A DNA stretch of 6,083 bases from Candidatus Aminicenantota bacterium (GTDB lineage: Bacteria > Acidobacteriota > Aminicenantia > Aminicenantales > Saccharicenantaceae), in assembly GCA_026393955.1 (NCBI GenBank), contig JAPKZE010000347.1:1-6083 (forward strand), in the 5' to 3' direction. The stretch's first letter is position 1; each line of letters opens with the position of its first letter. The position numbers were made by a program, and so were the translations under genes. The notes under the pieces were generated by a model, which ran no database searches, was not told the DNA's origin, and saw only the letters and a list, made by a program, of their open reading frames with translations. Shown here piece after piece: positions 1-5,802 of the stretch.

Positions 1-501
1 GAGCTCGTCAATTTCGTCTTCGGCGTCTGGCTCGAGGACTCGTTCGGGCTCAAGCTGGCCGCCCTCGGGGCCGCAGCCGTGGCGATCGGCATCGCCGAGT
101 TCGGCGGCGAGGGACTGGTCGCAGCCACGGTCGACCGCCTCGGCAAGATGAACGCTCTCATGATCGGCCTCGCGGCCAACGCCGCCGCCGCGGTGATCCT
201 GCCGCTGGCCGGGAAGAGTGTGGCGACAGCCCTGATCGGACTGGCCCTGTTCTACCTGACCTTCGAGTACACGGTCGTCAGCATGCTGCCGGTCATGAGC
301 GAGATCGTTCCCCAGGCCCGGGCCACCCTCTTGGCCTTCTACGCCGCATCGTTCTCGCTCGGCCGGGCCCTCGGGTCGCTCACCTCCCCCCGCCTCTACG
401 CGCTCGGGTTCCCGGCCGTCGCCCTGGCCGCGGCCGTCCTCAACGCGGTCGCCTTTCTCTTCCTGCTGCGGCTCCGGCGGTTGACGGCCGGCGCTCACTG
501 A
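1..501 (+). CDS. MFS transporter, C-terminal part (5' end outside window)
   Basis: The frame is open from base 1 to the TGA at 499-501, giving 166 visible residues. They are dominated by hydrophobic stretches of about 20 residues (near residues 17-44, 52-72, 75-98, 108-126 and 138-158), consistent with the last five or six transmembrane helices of a 12-helix major facilitator transporter. Between two of them lies DRLGK (residues 45-49), which resembles the cytoplasmic motif A loop repeated between TM8 and TM9 of MFS proteins. The family exports or imports small solutes across the inner membrane by proton coupling; the substrate cannot be read from this part. A GTG at position 79 lies inside the open frame and is not the real start, because the residues before it also look like MFS sequence. 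The next gene, 68 bp downstream, has its own promoter. MFS membership is fairly sure; the subfamily is unknown. Confidence 0.8.
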   Translation, partial: ELVNFVFGVWLEDSFGLKLAALGAAAVAIGIAEFGGEGLVAATVDRLGKMNALMIGLAANAAAAVILPLAGKSVATALIGLALFYLTFEYTVVSMLPVMSEIVPQARATLLAFYAASFSLGRALGSLTSPRLYALGFPAVALAAAVLNAVAFLFLLRLRRLTAGAH

Positions 502-533
502 GCGCTCTCCACCCTTCCCCGACGCACCGGTTC

Positions 534-542
534 TGGTATAAT
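534..542 (+). promoter_or_regulatory. Extended -10 promoter of the DUF5916 gene
   Basis: A perfect TATAAT lies at 537-542, preceded by TG at 534-535, giving the extended -10 form TGnTATAAT. The only -35 candidate at a reasonable distance is the weak TTCCCC at 515-520 (16-bp spacer). An extended -10 can work without a good -35. Transcription would start near 549, leaving a leader of about 20 nt that holds the GGAG ribosome site at 558-561, 8 nt before the ATG at 570. Confidence 0.65.
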
Positions 543-569
543 GCCTCCCCGTCATACGGAGAGACCCCG

Positions 570-2843
570 ATGAAGACAGCCGCTGCTCTGGCCGCGATCG
601 CCGCGCTCCTGCTGCCGATCTCCGCCGCCGCCCATATTCCAAGAGGGACAGTCCCTCCCGGGACAGGATTGGCAAGCAGCCTAGTCCCCCATGGGGACAG
701 TCCCTCAAGCACGTCCCCAGCCGAAACCGCCACGGCGATCCAGGCTATCCGGGTCGAGAAGGGCCCCAAGCTCGACGGCCGCCTCGACGACGAGGTCTGG
801 CAGAAGGCCCCCGTGTTCACGGCCTTCCGGATGGCCGTGCCCCGCTCCGGCGACGAGCCGTCGGAGAGAACCGAGCTGCGCGTCATCCTGGACGGATCCA
901 GTCTGTATATCGGCGTTCTCTGTCTCGACAGTGAGCCAGGCCGCATATCGGCCAACACCATGGCCCACGACACGGACGAGGTCGATGAGGTGGGCGAGGA
1001 CGCCGTGCGGATCATCCTCGATCCCTTCCAGGACCGCCGCAACGCCTACATCTTCTCCGTCAATCCCCGCGGCGCCAAGAGCGAGGGCCTGGCGACCGGG
1101 GAGCATTCGAACCTGGACTGGGACGGCCTCTGGGACGCCCGCAGCGTCATCGGACCGGACGGCTGGTCGGCCGAGATCGCTATCCCCTTCAAATCCATCT
1201 CCTTCAAGCCCGATCTCGAAAGCTGGGGCCTCAACGTCGAGCGGGTCATCGCCCGGCGGCAGGAGATCATCCGCCTGTCCGGCGCCCGGACCGACGCCTT
1301 TCTCACCAATCCCGCCGAGGCCGCCCCGCTCGCGGGACTCGGCGAAGTCCGGCAGGGATGGGGATTGACCTTCAAGCCGTACGGCCTGGTCAGTCCGTCC
1401 AAGGACCACGTCGCGGGCACGCCGACCGATTGGCGCTGGGACGGCGGGTTCGACCTCTACAAGAATTTCACGCCAAATTTGGTCGGCGCCTTCAGCTACA
1501 ACACCGATTTCGCCGAGACCGAGGTCGACGAGCGCCAGGTCAACCTGACCCGCTTCCCCCTCTACTTCCCCGAGAAGAGGACATTCTTCCTGGAGGGCTC
1601 GGAGATCTTCAACTTCGGGACGACGAGCCCCGGCAACGGGTCCGGCTTCGCGCCGTTCTTCAGCCGCCGGATCGGCCTCTTCGAAGGCGAGCAGATCCCG
1701 ATCTCCTACGGCGCCAAGGTCTTCGGAAAGATCGGCAATACGAACCTCCAGGTCCTCGACGTCCGGACGGGGGCGTACGAGGACCTCGACCTGCCGGCCG
1801 AGAACTTCCTCGTCGCCCGCGTCTCCCAGAACGTCCTGGCCGAGAGCAAGGTCGGGGTCATCTTCACGGACGGCAGCCCGACCGGAGCGAAGAACTCGCT
1901 GGCCGGTTTCGACGCCGTCTATCAGACGTCGCGGCTCTTCGGCGACAAGAACTTCCTGGCCGGCGGCTGGTTCGTCTACAATTGGAACGACCGGACCGAG
2001 GGGCGCCGCGAGGGCTTCGGCTTCAAGGTCGATTATCCCAACGACCTTTGGGACTTCAATACCTCTTACAATTCCTACGGCGACGCCCTCGAACCCGGCG
2101 TCGGCTTCCTGCCGCGGCCCGGCGTCCAGGTCTTCAATCTCGGCGCCAGCTACCAGCCGAGGCCCGAGAAGGGATTTGTCGGGCGCCTCGTGCGCCAGTT
2201 CTTCTACGAGTTTTCCTCCAGCTTCACCTGGGACCTCGGCGGCGTCCTCGAGACCCGCCGCATCTTCACCGCCCCGCTCAATCTGCGGACCGAAAGCGGC
2301 GAGCACTTCGAATTCAACATCGTCCCGACCTACGACCGGCTGCCCGTGGACTGGGAGGTCGCCGACGGCGTCGTCCTGCCGGCGGGCGCCTACACGTTCA
2401 CGAACTACGCGGTGCAGTTCGAGACCGCGTCCCACCGGCCCTGGGGCGGGCGGGTTGAATGGGCCTTCGGCCCCTTCTATTCGGGGCACCTGGACAACAT
2501 CGAGGCCGGATTCCGGTTCAATCTCAAGGGCTACGCCTCGTTCGATCTCGACGCGAATTTCGTCCGCGGTAGTCTGCCTGAGGGGGACTTCGCCGAGAAC
2601 GTTTACCAGCTCAAGGCCGACTTCTTCCTCACGCCCCGGCTCGGACTGATGAACTACGTCCAGTACGACGACGTCTCGAACGAGCTCGGCCTCAACCTCC
2701 GTTTCCGCTGGGAGCTCAAGCCCGGCAACACCGTCTACCTCGTCTACACGAAGAACTGGGAACGGCGGTGGGACCCGGCCAGCCGATTCTATCCGCTCGA
2801 GGAGCGCGGCGTGTTCAAGATCACTCTCAGCATCCGGCCTTGA
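570..2843 (+). CDS. Secreted CBM9-like / DUF5916 beta-barrel protein
   Basis: This is a 757-residue protein. Residues 1-21 form a signal peptide (Lys2, an Ala/Leu-rich core, SAAA end). Residues about 23-50 are a Gly/Pro/Ser-rich linker encoded by a repeat cluster. Residues about 58-240 resemble the family 9 carbohydrate-binding (DOMON-like) domain, with the opening pattern KLDGRLDDEVW (66-77) and the later AEIAIPFKSI. From about 262 to the end is DUF5916, recognised by the conserved block TDFAETEVDERQVNLTRFP (312-330) followed by FPEKRTFFLEG. The C-terminal part is rich in alternating aromatic strands, as expected for an outer-membrane barrel. These proteins are common in Acidobacteriota, Gemmatimonadota and Bacteroidota; their biochemical role is not established, though a surface glycan- or ligand-binding role is often assumed. 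The ATG at 570 is supported by promoter, GGAG site and signal peptide. Domain calls are firm; function is open. Confidence 0.9.
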   Translation: MKTAAALAAIAALLLPISAAAHIPRGTVPPGTGLASSLVPHGDSPSSTSPAETATAIQAIRVEKGPKLDGRLDDEVWQKAPVFTAFRMAVPRSGDEPSERTELRVILDGSSLYIGVLCLDSEPGRISANTMAHDTDEVDEVGEDAVRIILDPFQDRRNAYIFSVNPRGAKSEGLATGEHSNLDWDGLWDARSVIGPDGWSAEIAIPFKSISFKPDLESWGLNVERVIARRQEIIRLSGARTDAFLTNPAEAAPLAGLGEVRQGWGLTFKPYGLVSPSKDHVAGTPTDWRWDGGFDLYKNFTPNLVGAFSYNTDFAETEVDERQVNLTRFPLYFPEKRTFFLEGSEIFNFGTTSPGNGSGFAPFFSRRIGLFEGEQIPISYGAKVFGKIGNTNLQVLDVRTGAYEDLDLPAENFLVARVSQNVLAESKVGVIFTDGSPTGAKNSLAGFDAVYQTSRLFGDKNFLAGGWFVYNWNDRTEGRREGFGFKVDYPNDLWDFNTSYNSYGDALEPGVGFLPRPGVQVFNLGASYQPRPEKGFVGRLVRQFFYEFSSSFTWDLGGVLETRRIFTAPLNLRTESGEHFEFNIVPTYDRLPVDWEVADGVVLPAGAYTFTNYAVQFETASHRPWGGRVEWAFGPFYSGHLDNIEAGFRFNLKGYASFDLDANFVRGSLPEGDFAENVYQLKADFFLTPRLGLMNYVQYDDVSNELGLNLRFRWELKPGNTVYLVYTKNWERRWDPASRFYPLEERGVFKITLSIRP
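643..718. repeat. REP-like cluster of GGGAC/GTCCC palindromes inside a coding region
   Basis: Seven GGGAC or GTCCC half-sites fall within 76 bp. A perfect 7+1+7 palindrome, GAGGGAC-A-GTCCCTC, lies at 643-657. The 13-mer GGGACAGTCCCTC occurs twice, at 645-657 and 694-706, 49 bp apart. GTCCCC-CAT-GGGGAC at 684-698 is a further dyad, and GGGAC at 660-664 and GTCCC at 713-717 are extra half-sites. This composition resembles REP/BIME elements mobilised by RAYT (TnpA_REP) transposases, although no transposase is in the window. The cluster encodes residues about 25-50 of the DUF5916 protein, between its signal peptide and the CBM9-like domain, and contains no stop in that frame. The repeats are directly visible; the REP identity is an inference. 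Confidence 0.6.
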
Positions 2844-2851
2844 CCGGGGTC

Positions 2852-2869
2852 GTCCGGCAGGTCCCGGAC
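2852..2869 (+). terminator. Possible terminator hairpin after the DUF5916 gene
   Basis: GTCCGG (2852-2857) and CCGGAC (2864-2869) can pair around a 6-nt loop, 8 nt after the stop codon. No T-run follows, so this is not a classical intrinsic terminator. It could be an mRNA 3'-end stabiliser or a Rho-associated hairpin, or simply reflect high GC. Confidence 0.25.
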
Positions 2870-2885
2870 CCGGAGGCGTATCGCG

Positions 2886-2915
2886 TTGACAGACCCTCCC
2901 TATTGCTGACAGAAT
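2886..2915 (+). promoter_or_regulatory. Sigma70-type promoter of the GlsB/YeaQ-like gene
   Basis: A perfect -35 TTGACA (2886-2891) is followed after 18 bp by CAGAAT (2910-2915), which matches four of six -10 bases including the key second A and last T. A TG at 2907-2908 gives the extended -10 spacing. The predicted start near 2922 leaves a very short leader carrying GGAGGGG (2927-2933), whose GGAGG core ends 7 nt before the ATG at 2939. Confidence 0.6.
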
Positions 2916-2938
2916 GGATGTGAAACGGAGGGGTCAAC

Positions 2939-3190
2939 ATGCATATCCTATGGACGATCCTGGCCGGATTGGCCGCCGGCTTCATCGCCAAGGCCATCTA
3001 TCCCGGCCGAGAGCACATGGGCTGGATCGTGACCACCCTGCTGGGCATCGCCGGCTCGTTCGTGGCCACCTATGGCGGCCAGTGGCTCCACCTCTATCAA
3101 GCGGGGGAAAGGGCCGGCTTCATCGGCGCCATCGTCGGCGCGCTCGTCCTGCTCTTCGTCTACGGCCTGATCAAGAAAAAAGCCAAGTAG
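2939..3190 (+). CDS. GlsB/YeaQ/YmgE-family small membrane protein
   Basis: This is an 83-residue integral membrane protein with three hydrophobic segments (about residues 4-20, 28-47 and 59-77) and a basic tail, KKKAK. It shows the family pattern: a Gly/Ala-rich first helix ending in the turn YPGREHMGW, a second helix starting TTLLGIAGS, and a third helix with GFIGAIVGA. Length and layout match the transglycosylase-associated/GlsB family (PF04226), usually about 80-85 residues. Members are often induced by general or acid stress (YeaQ and YmgE in E. coli; GlsB in enterococci), but their molecular activity is not known. The start is fixed by a strong GGAGG site 7 nt upstream. It probably forms a single-gene unit with its own promoter and is convergent with the next gene. 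The stop is TAG, which is relevant to the amber codon in the gene at 3790-4986. Confidence 0.88.
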   Translation: MHILWTILAGLAAGFIAKAIYPGREHMGWIVTTLLGIAGSFVATYGGQWLHLYQAGERAGFIGAIVGALVLLFVYGLIKKKAK

Positions 3191-3206
3191 GACCGGACTT
3201 CCCCGC

Positions 3207-3221
3207 CCGCCTTTTCGGCGG
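3207..3221. terminator. Weak hairpin between convergent genes
   Basis: CCGCC (3207-3211) pairs with GGCGG (3217-3221) around a TTTTC loop, in the 54-bp gap between the convergent genes ending at 3190 and 3245. An alternative pairing joins GCCCG (3205-3209) with CGGGC (3226-3230). Neither strand has a T-run after the stem, so termination here is only suggested by position. Confidence 0.3.
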
Positions 3222-3244
3222 ATGACGGGCCGCGCCCCTTCAGA

Positions 3245-3679
3245 CTAGAAGATATACCCGAGCGTCACCCCGGCGAAGGCCATGTCTCCGCCCGCTTGAA
3301 AGGAACCGGCCAGGAGCCAGTGCCGGCTTTTGGCGCCGGCCTGGACCTTGAGCATCAGCGGGGATTCGTAGGCGCCAAGGACGGCGGGGCCCAATCCGGC
3401 GAAGCCCTTCCCGAATCGGTAATTGACCGTGCAGCTCAAGTTCGTGAGCCCCGACGACTCACCGCCGAGCACGGCGATCTCCGGGCTGAGCCAGAACGAC
3501 TTCACCAACTTGAAATCGACCCGGATCCCCAAAGCCGGCGCAAAGCCGACATCCTCTTCGCTGCCCGCGAAGAAGCCGGCCAGCGCGGCGAACTGGACCT
3601 TTCTTTCCTGGGCGCCGGCCGCCAGGGTCATGGCGGCGGTCAATCCCAGGATCACAATGCCTTTGACCAAGCTCTTCAT
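3245..3679 (-). CDS. Small secreted outer-membrane beta-barrel-like protein
   Basis: This is a 144-residue protein with a clear signal peptide: Lys2 and Lys6, a hydrophobic core, and AGA before QERK (cleavage near residue 23). The mature part of about 120 residues alternates Gly/Ala-rich and aromatic strand-like segments and ends in GVTLGYIF. An aromatic last residue is the usual C-terminal signature read by the BAM complex in outer-membrane proteins. The size is at the small end for an eight-stranded barrel (OmpX-like proteins have about 150 residues). No specific family is recognised, and no catalytic motif is seen. The start is set by AAAGGAG (complement of 3686-3692), 6 nt before the ATG. 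The gene lies 110 bp downstream of the amber-interrupted gene on the same strand and has its own, unusual promoter region. Its stop is TAG. The barrel assignment is moderate; the role is unknown. Confidence 0.7.
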   Translation of the reverse strand: MKSLVKGIVILGLTAAMTLAAGAQERKVQFAALAGFFAGSEEDVGFAPALGIRVDFKLVKSFWLSPEIAVLGGESSGLTNLSCTVNYRFGKGFAGLGPAVLGAYESPLMLKVQAGAKSRHWLLAGSFQAGGDMAFAGVTLGYIF

Positions 3680-3718
3680 GATCCGCTCCTTTCATCGGCC
3701 ACCCGATCTGACGGCCAG

Positions 3719-3750
3719 ATGATAGGCTCCCCGGGCCGGGGATTTGTCAA
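3719..3750 (-). promoter_or_regulatory. Promoter of the small barrel gene, with long spacer and central dyad
   Basis: On the minus strand a perfect -35 TTGACA (3745-3750) and a near-perfect -10 TATCAT (3719-3724) are separated by 20 bp, longer than the 17-bp optimum. The spacer holds the 13-bp perfect palindrome CCCCGG-G-CCGGGG (3729-3741), centred within half a base of the spacer midpoint. Long spacers with a central dyad are typical of MerR-family-controlled promoters, so regulated activation is possible. The predicted start near 3712 gives a leader of about 33 nt. Confidence 0.5.
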
Positions 3751-3772
3751 TTGTCGGTCAAGAGTACGTCAA
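3746..3772 (-). promoter_or_regulatory. Three TTGAC direct repeats with 11-bp period
   Basis: On the minus strand TTGAC occurs at 3768-3772, 3757-3761 and 3746-3750, exactly 11 bp apart, and the last copy forms the -35 hexamer of the barrel gene. Direct repeats in helical phase that run into the -35 box are how PhoB/OmpR-type response regulators bind and activate promoters. The regulator is unknown, and the binding role is inferred from arrangement only. Confidence 0.4.
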
Positions 3773-3789
3773 TAATCCGTCAGAGCCGC

Positions 3790-4986
3790 TCATTGGAGGT
3801 CGGGATAGAGCCGCCGGAAATCGGCGTCCCAGCGCATCTTCTCGAGGAACTGGGCCCGGGTCTTGATCTTGGCCTTGACGGCGGCGCTGGGAAGGTTGGC
3901 CACAGCCTCGGCCAGGTTCCCGGCCGTGATGTAGAGCGGGTCGACCGTGCAGCCTTGGTACTCGCTGAAGGGTTTCTCCCAGATGTAGCCGTCGCAGAAA
4001 TCGCCGAAGGTGAATTTCTTGTGCCCCAGGGCGTAGAACGTCCCTTCGTCGCCGAGCTCGCCGAACGGCGTGCCGGCGACGTCGAAGCCCAGCCGCTTCA
4101 CCGGCGATTCCTTCATGAGTCTGTCGACGACCCCGTCGACGGGATAATCGTGGGTCCGGGCGCCCGCCGTCGTCGTCCAGGGGTAGTGCAGGCAGATCTG
4201 GAAGACCTTCTCCCGGATCTTGCGCCAGACGAAGCTCCCGGTCGAGCCGGCGAACAGCCCGTCGAAACTCTTCTTTTCGAAGTCGTACTCGGGGATCTTG
4301 TATCGGGTGAAGGCGTGGTGCTGGCCCATATAGACGAGGGCCTTTTTCCGCTTCTTGACGAATTCGTCGATGATCGTCCGGGCCATGTATTCGTCCCGCG
4401 GGCCCTTGTGCCACACCGCCTTTAACTGCGCGGGAGGCATGCCCTCTCTGACCAGATCGAAACGGGCTTTATAATCCAGGCTGACGATCCGGAACTTGGG
4501 GGCGCCCGGGGGCAGGGACCTGTTCAGCTCCCAGGCTTTCCGATACAACCCCAGGTACTCGACATAGGGCCAGTAACTGCCCCATTGGAACATGATCCAC
4601 CGGGCCAAGGCCTCGTCGTAGGTGTCCGCCGCGACGAGCGCGTCGGCCCGGTCCTGAAGCTCGCGGCAGCCGAACTCGATCGCCAGGTCCCTGACGCCGG
4701 CCTCGTAAAGCCGGGGGATAAGCCCCTGGACGAACTCGACGTCGTGCTTGATGAAATGGTGCTCGCCGAGGATGACGATGTCGTGGTCCCGGAACTAGTC
4801 GATGACATACGCCTCGGGGGCCATGGCGTGGTCCAGGAGAAATCCGGCGAGGGACGACCTGAGAGGCTCGGGCACGGCGGGCAGCGGCCGCTCCTGGGGC
4901 GGGAGGGCCGACCCGGAGGCGAGGGACATCAGAACGAGCGCGCAGACCGCCGCGAAAGCCACGACCGAAAACACGGTTCTTCCCAT
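3790..4986 (-). pseudogene. Tiki/ChaN/EreA-like exported protein interrupted by an in-frame TAG
   Basis: From the ATG at 4984-4986 to the TGA at 3790-3792 one frame of 398 codons is open except for a single TAG at 4795-4797 (codon 64). The start has a GGGAG site 7 nt upstream and a promoter. Residues 1-27 are a signal peptide. Just after the TAG come VILGEHH (71-77), then DLAIEF (100-105) and, further on, VYMGQHH (218-224). Two GxxH-type motifs with an intervening acidic strand end match the Tiki superfamily (ChaN haem-binding proteins, TraB, erythromycin esterase-like). The region after about 225 has no motif I recognise. Because both flanks are in one frame and make one domain, I treat this as a nonsense-interrupted gene. 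Alternatives are a sequencing error or amber read-through. A TTG at 4608 could start a fragment, but it would lack GEHH. The family call is moderate; the interruption is certain in this sequence. Confidence 0.72.
4795..4797 (-). other. In-frame amber codon
   Basis: TAG sits between ...YVID and FRDHDIVILG. It is one base from AAG (Lys), CAG (Gln) or TAC/TAT (Tyr), any of which would restore a full protein. No ATG or GTG follows in frame before the GEHH motif, so restart downstream could not rescue that motif. Two other genes in the window (ending at 3190 and 3245) end with TAG, so TAG is in normal use as a stop here. Confidence 0.85.
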
Positions 4987-5021
4987 CGAGCGGCTCCCGA
5001 AGCCGTCCCCCTTCAGCGCCG

Positions 5022-5051
5022 ATGATAGGCGGCCGCGCTGGCCCGTGTCAA
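5022..5051 (-). promoter_or_regulatory. Sigma70-type promoter of the amber-interrupted gene
   Basis: On the minus strand TTGACA (5046-5051) and TATCAT (5022-5027) are separated by 18 bp, a strong match to consensus. The -10 region shares the 10-mer GCCTATCATC with the promoter of the small barrel gene. The predicted start near 5015 leaves a leader of about 29 nt with the GGGAG site (complement of 4994-4998). The gene therefore still has intact transcription and translation signals despite its amber codon. Confidence 0.65.
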
Positions 5052-5073
5052 GGGTCCGGTAAGCTCGCGGCCT

Positions 5074-5736
5074 TCAACCGGCCTTCTTGAGTTCGAGGAA
5101 GAACCAGCCCTTCTCGTCCTTTTGGGTCACGACCTCGAAGCCCGCGGCCTTGGCCAGGTCCACGAAGTGGGCCGCCGCCTGCCCCTCGCGGATACCGACG
5201 CCGTAACCGGTGTTGATCTCCTTGCCGGGCAGACGGACGTGGAGGGGATACATGATCTTCGGCTTTTCGGGCGCCGCCTTTTCCGGGAACACGGGGTCCC
5301 AGACGAGGAGGCGGCCGCCGGGGCGGAGCACCCGGTGGAGCTCGGCGAAGACCTTGGCGTGATCGGGCGGCATGATGTACATGAAGGTGAAGAAGACGGT
5401 GGCCGTGTCGAACGAGCCGTCGAGGAACCCGAGCGCGCGGGCGTCCATGACGATCTTGAGCAGGGGCCCGCCGGGGGCGTCCTCGAGCTCCTGCTTGATG
5501 AGGTCGATGGCGACGACCTGCCGGCCCTTGAGCTGGCCGATGACGCCCTCGCCCCCGCCCCCGATGTCGAGGATGAGCCCCTCGGCCGGGAAATCGGCTA
5601 CGCTCACCTCGAGCTTGGGATGGATGACGAATTGCGCCATGCCGGAACGCTCCTGGGCGGAGGCGACCAGCGATGAGACGAGGAGGGCGGCGGCCAACGC
5701 CGTCCCGAGGCCCGGCTTATGGAGGGAAAGGATCAT
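5074..5736 (-). CDS. Class I SAM methyltransferase-fold protein with N-terminal signal peptide
   Basis: This is a 220-residue protein. Residues 34-220 form a complete Rossmann-type methyltransferase: motif I ILDIGGGGEG (55-64), acidic end of the second strand in VVAID (74-78), the MDAR block (97-100) expected to contact the adenine, FDTATVFFTFMYI (109-121) as motif IV region, and LRPGGRLLVWD (137-147). It resembles UbiE-like/Methyltransf_11 enzymes; the substrate is unknown. Residues 1-27 look like a signal peptide ending ASA before QERSG, which is odd because SAM is not expected outside the cytoplasm. The ATG at 5736 has GAGGAG 6 nt upstream. Met33 (ATG at 5638-5640) has AGGAG 9 nt upstream and lies exactly where, from memory, related proteins without a leader begin (FVIHPK). 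The gene follows the YdbL-like gene after 66 bp with no clear promoter, so they may be cotranscribed. The fold is firm; location and target are open. Confidence 0.85.
   Translation of the reverse strand: MILSLHKPGLGTALAAALLVSSLVASAQERSGMAQFVIHPKLEVSVADFPAEGLILDIGGGGEGVIGQLKGRQVVAIDLIKQELEDAPGGPLLKIVMDARALGFLDGSFDTATVFFTFMYIMPPDHAKVFAELHRVLRPGGRLLVWDPVFPEKAAPEKPKIMYPLHVRLPGKEINTGYGVGIREGQAAAHFVDLAKAAGFEVVTQKDEKGWFFLELKKAG
5650..5654 (-). promoter_or_regulatory. Internal ribosome binding site candidate in the methyltransferase gene
   Basis: AGGAG (minus strand) lies 9 nt before the ATG of Met33. Use of this start would remove the whole signal peptide and give a 188-residue cytoplasmic methyltransferase. 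The upstream GAGGAG (complement of 5743-5748) with 6-nt spacing is the stronger site. The AGGAG is also part of the Gln-Glu codons, so its occurrence could be incidental. Confidence 0.35.
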
Positions 5737-5802
5737 GGCACACTCCTCAATGAAGGCTGACGGCGGATCCTGACAAGCGTTACAGCCGGGCCGGGCCCGC
5801 GG

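Noticed and set aside
1358..2458. 366-codon open frame on the plus strand inside the DUF5916 gene
   Set aside because: It is an out-of-frame reading with Arg/Pro/Leu-rich composition, typical of shadow frames in GC-rich DNA.
705..2489. 594-codon open frame on the minus strand opposite the DUF5916 gene
   Set aside because: It is antisense to a gene with firm domain matches, lacks recognisable domains and is rich in Asp/Glu/Gly/Arg, as expected from GC-biased third positions read backwards.
2914..3225. 103-codon frame overlapping the GlsB-like gene
   Set aside because: It is out of frame with the gene that has the strong ribosome site and the membrane-helix pattern; its Arg/His-rich product has no membrane character.
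3751..4425. 224-codon plus-strand frame opposite the Tiki/ChaN-like gene
   Set aside because: It is antisense to the frame carrying GQHH and the conserved C-terminal region, has no domain pattern, and has shadow-type composition.
3790..4608. A separate 272-residue gene starting at the TTG at 4608
   Set aside because: The same frame continues upstream without a stop to the TAG at 4795 and holds the GEHH motif of the same domain, so this start is inside the gene.
4795..4797. Genome-wide reassignment of TAG to an amino acid
   Set aside because: Two other genes in the window end at TAG at natural C-termini (3188-3190 and 3245-3247), so TAG behaves as a normal stop here.
5122..5676. 184-codon plus-strand frame opposite the methyltransferase
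   Set aside because: The opposite strand has complete methyltransferase motifs; this frame is rich in Asp/Glu/Gly/Leu with no motif.
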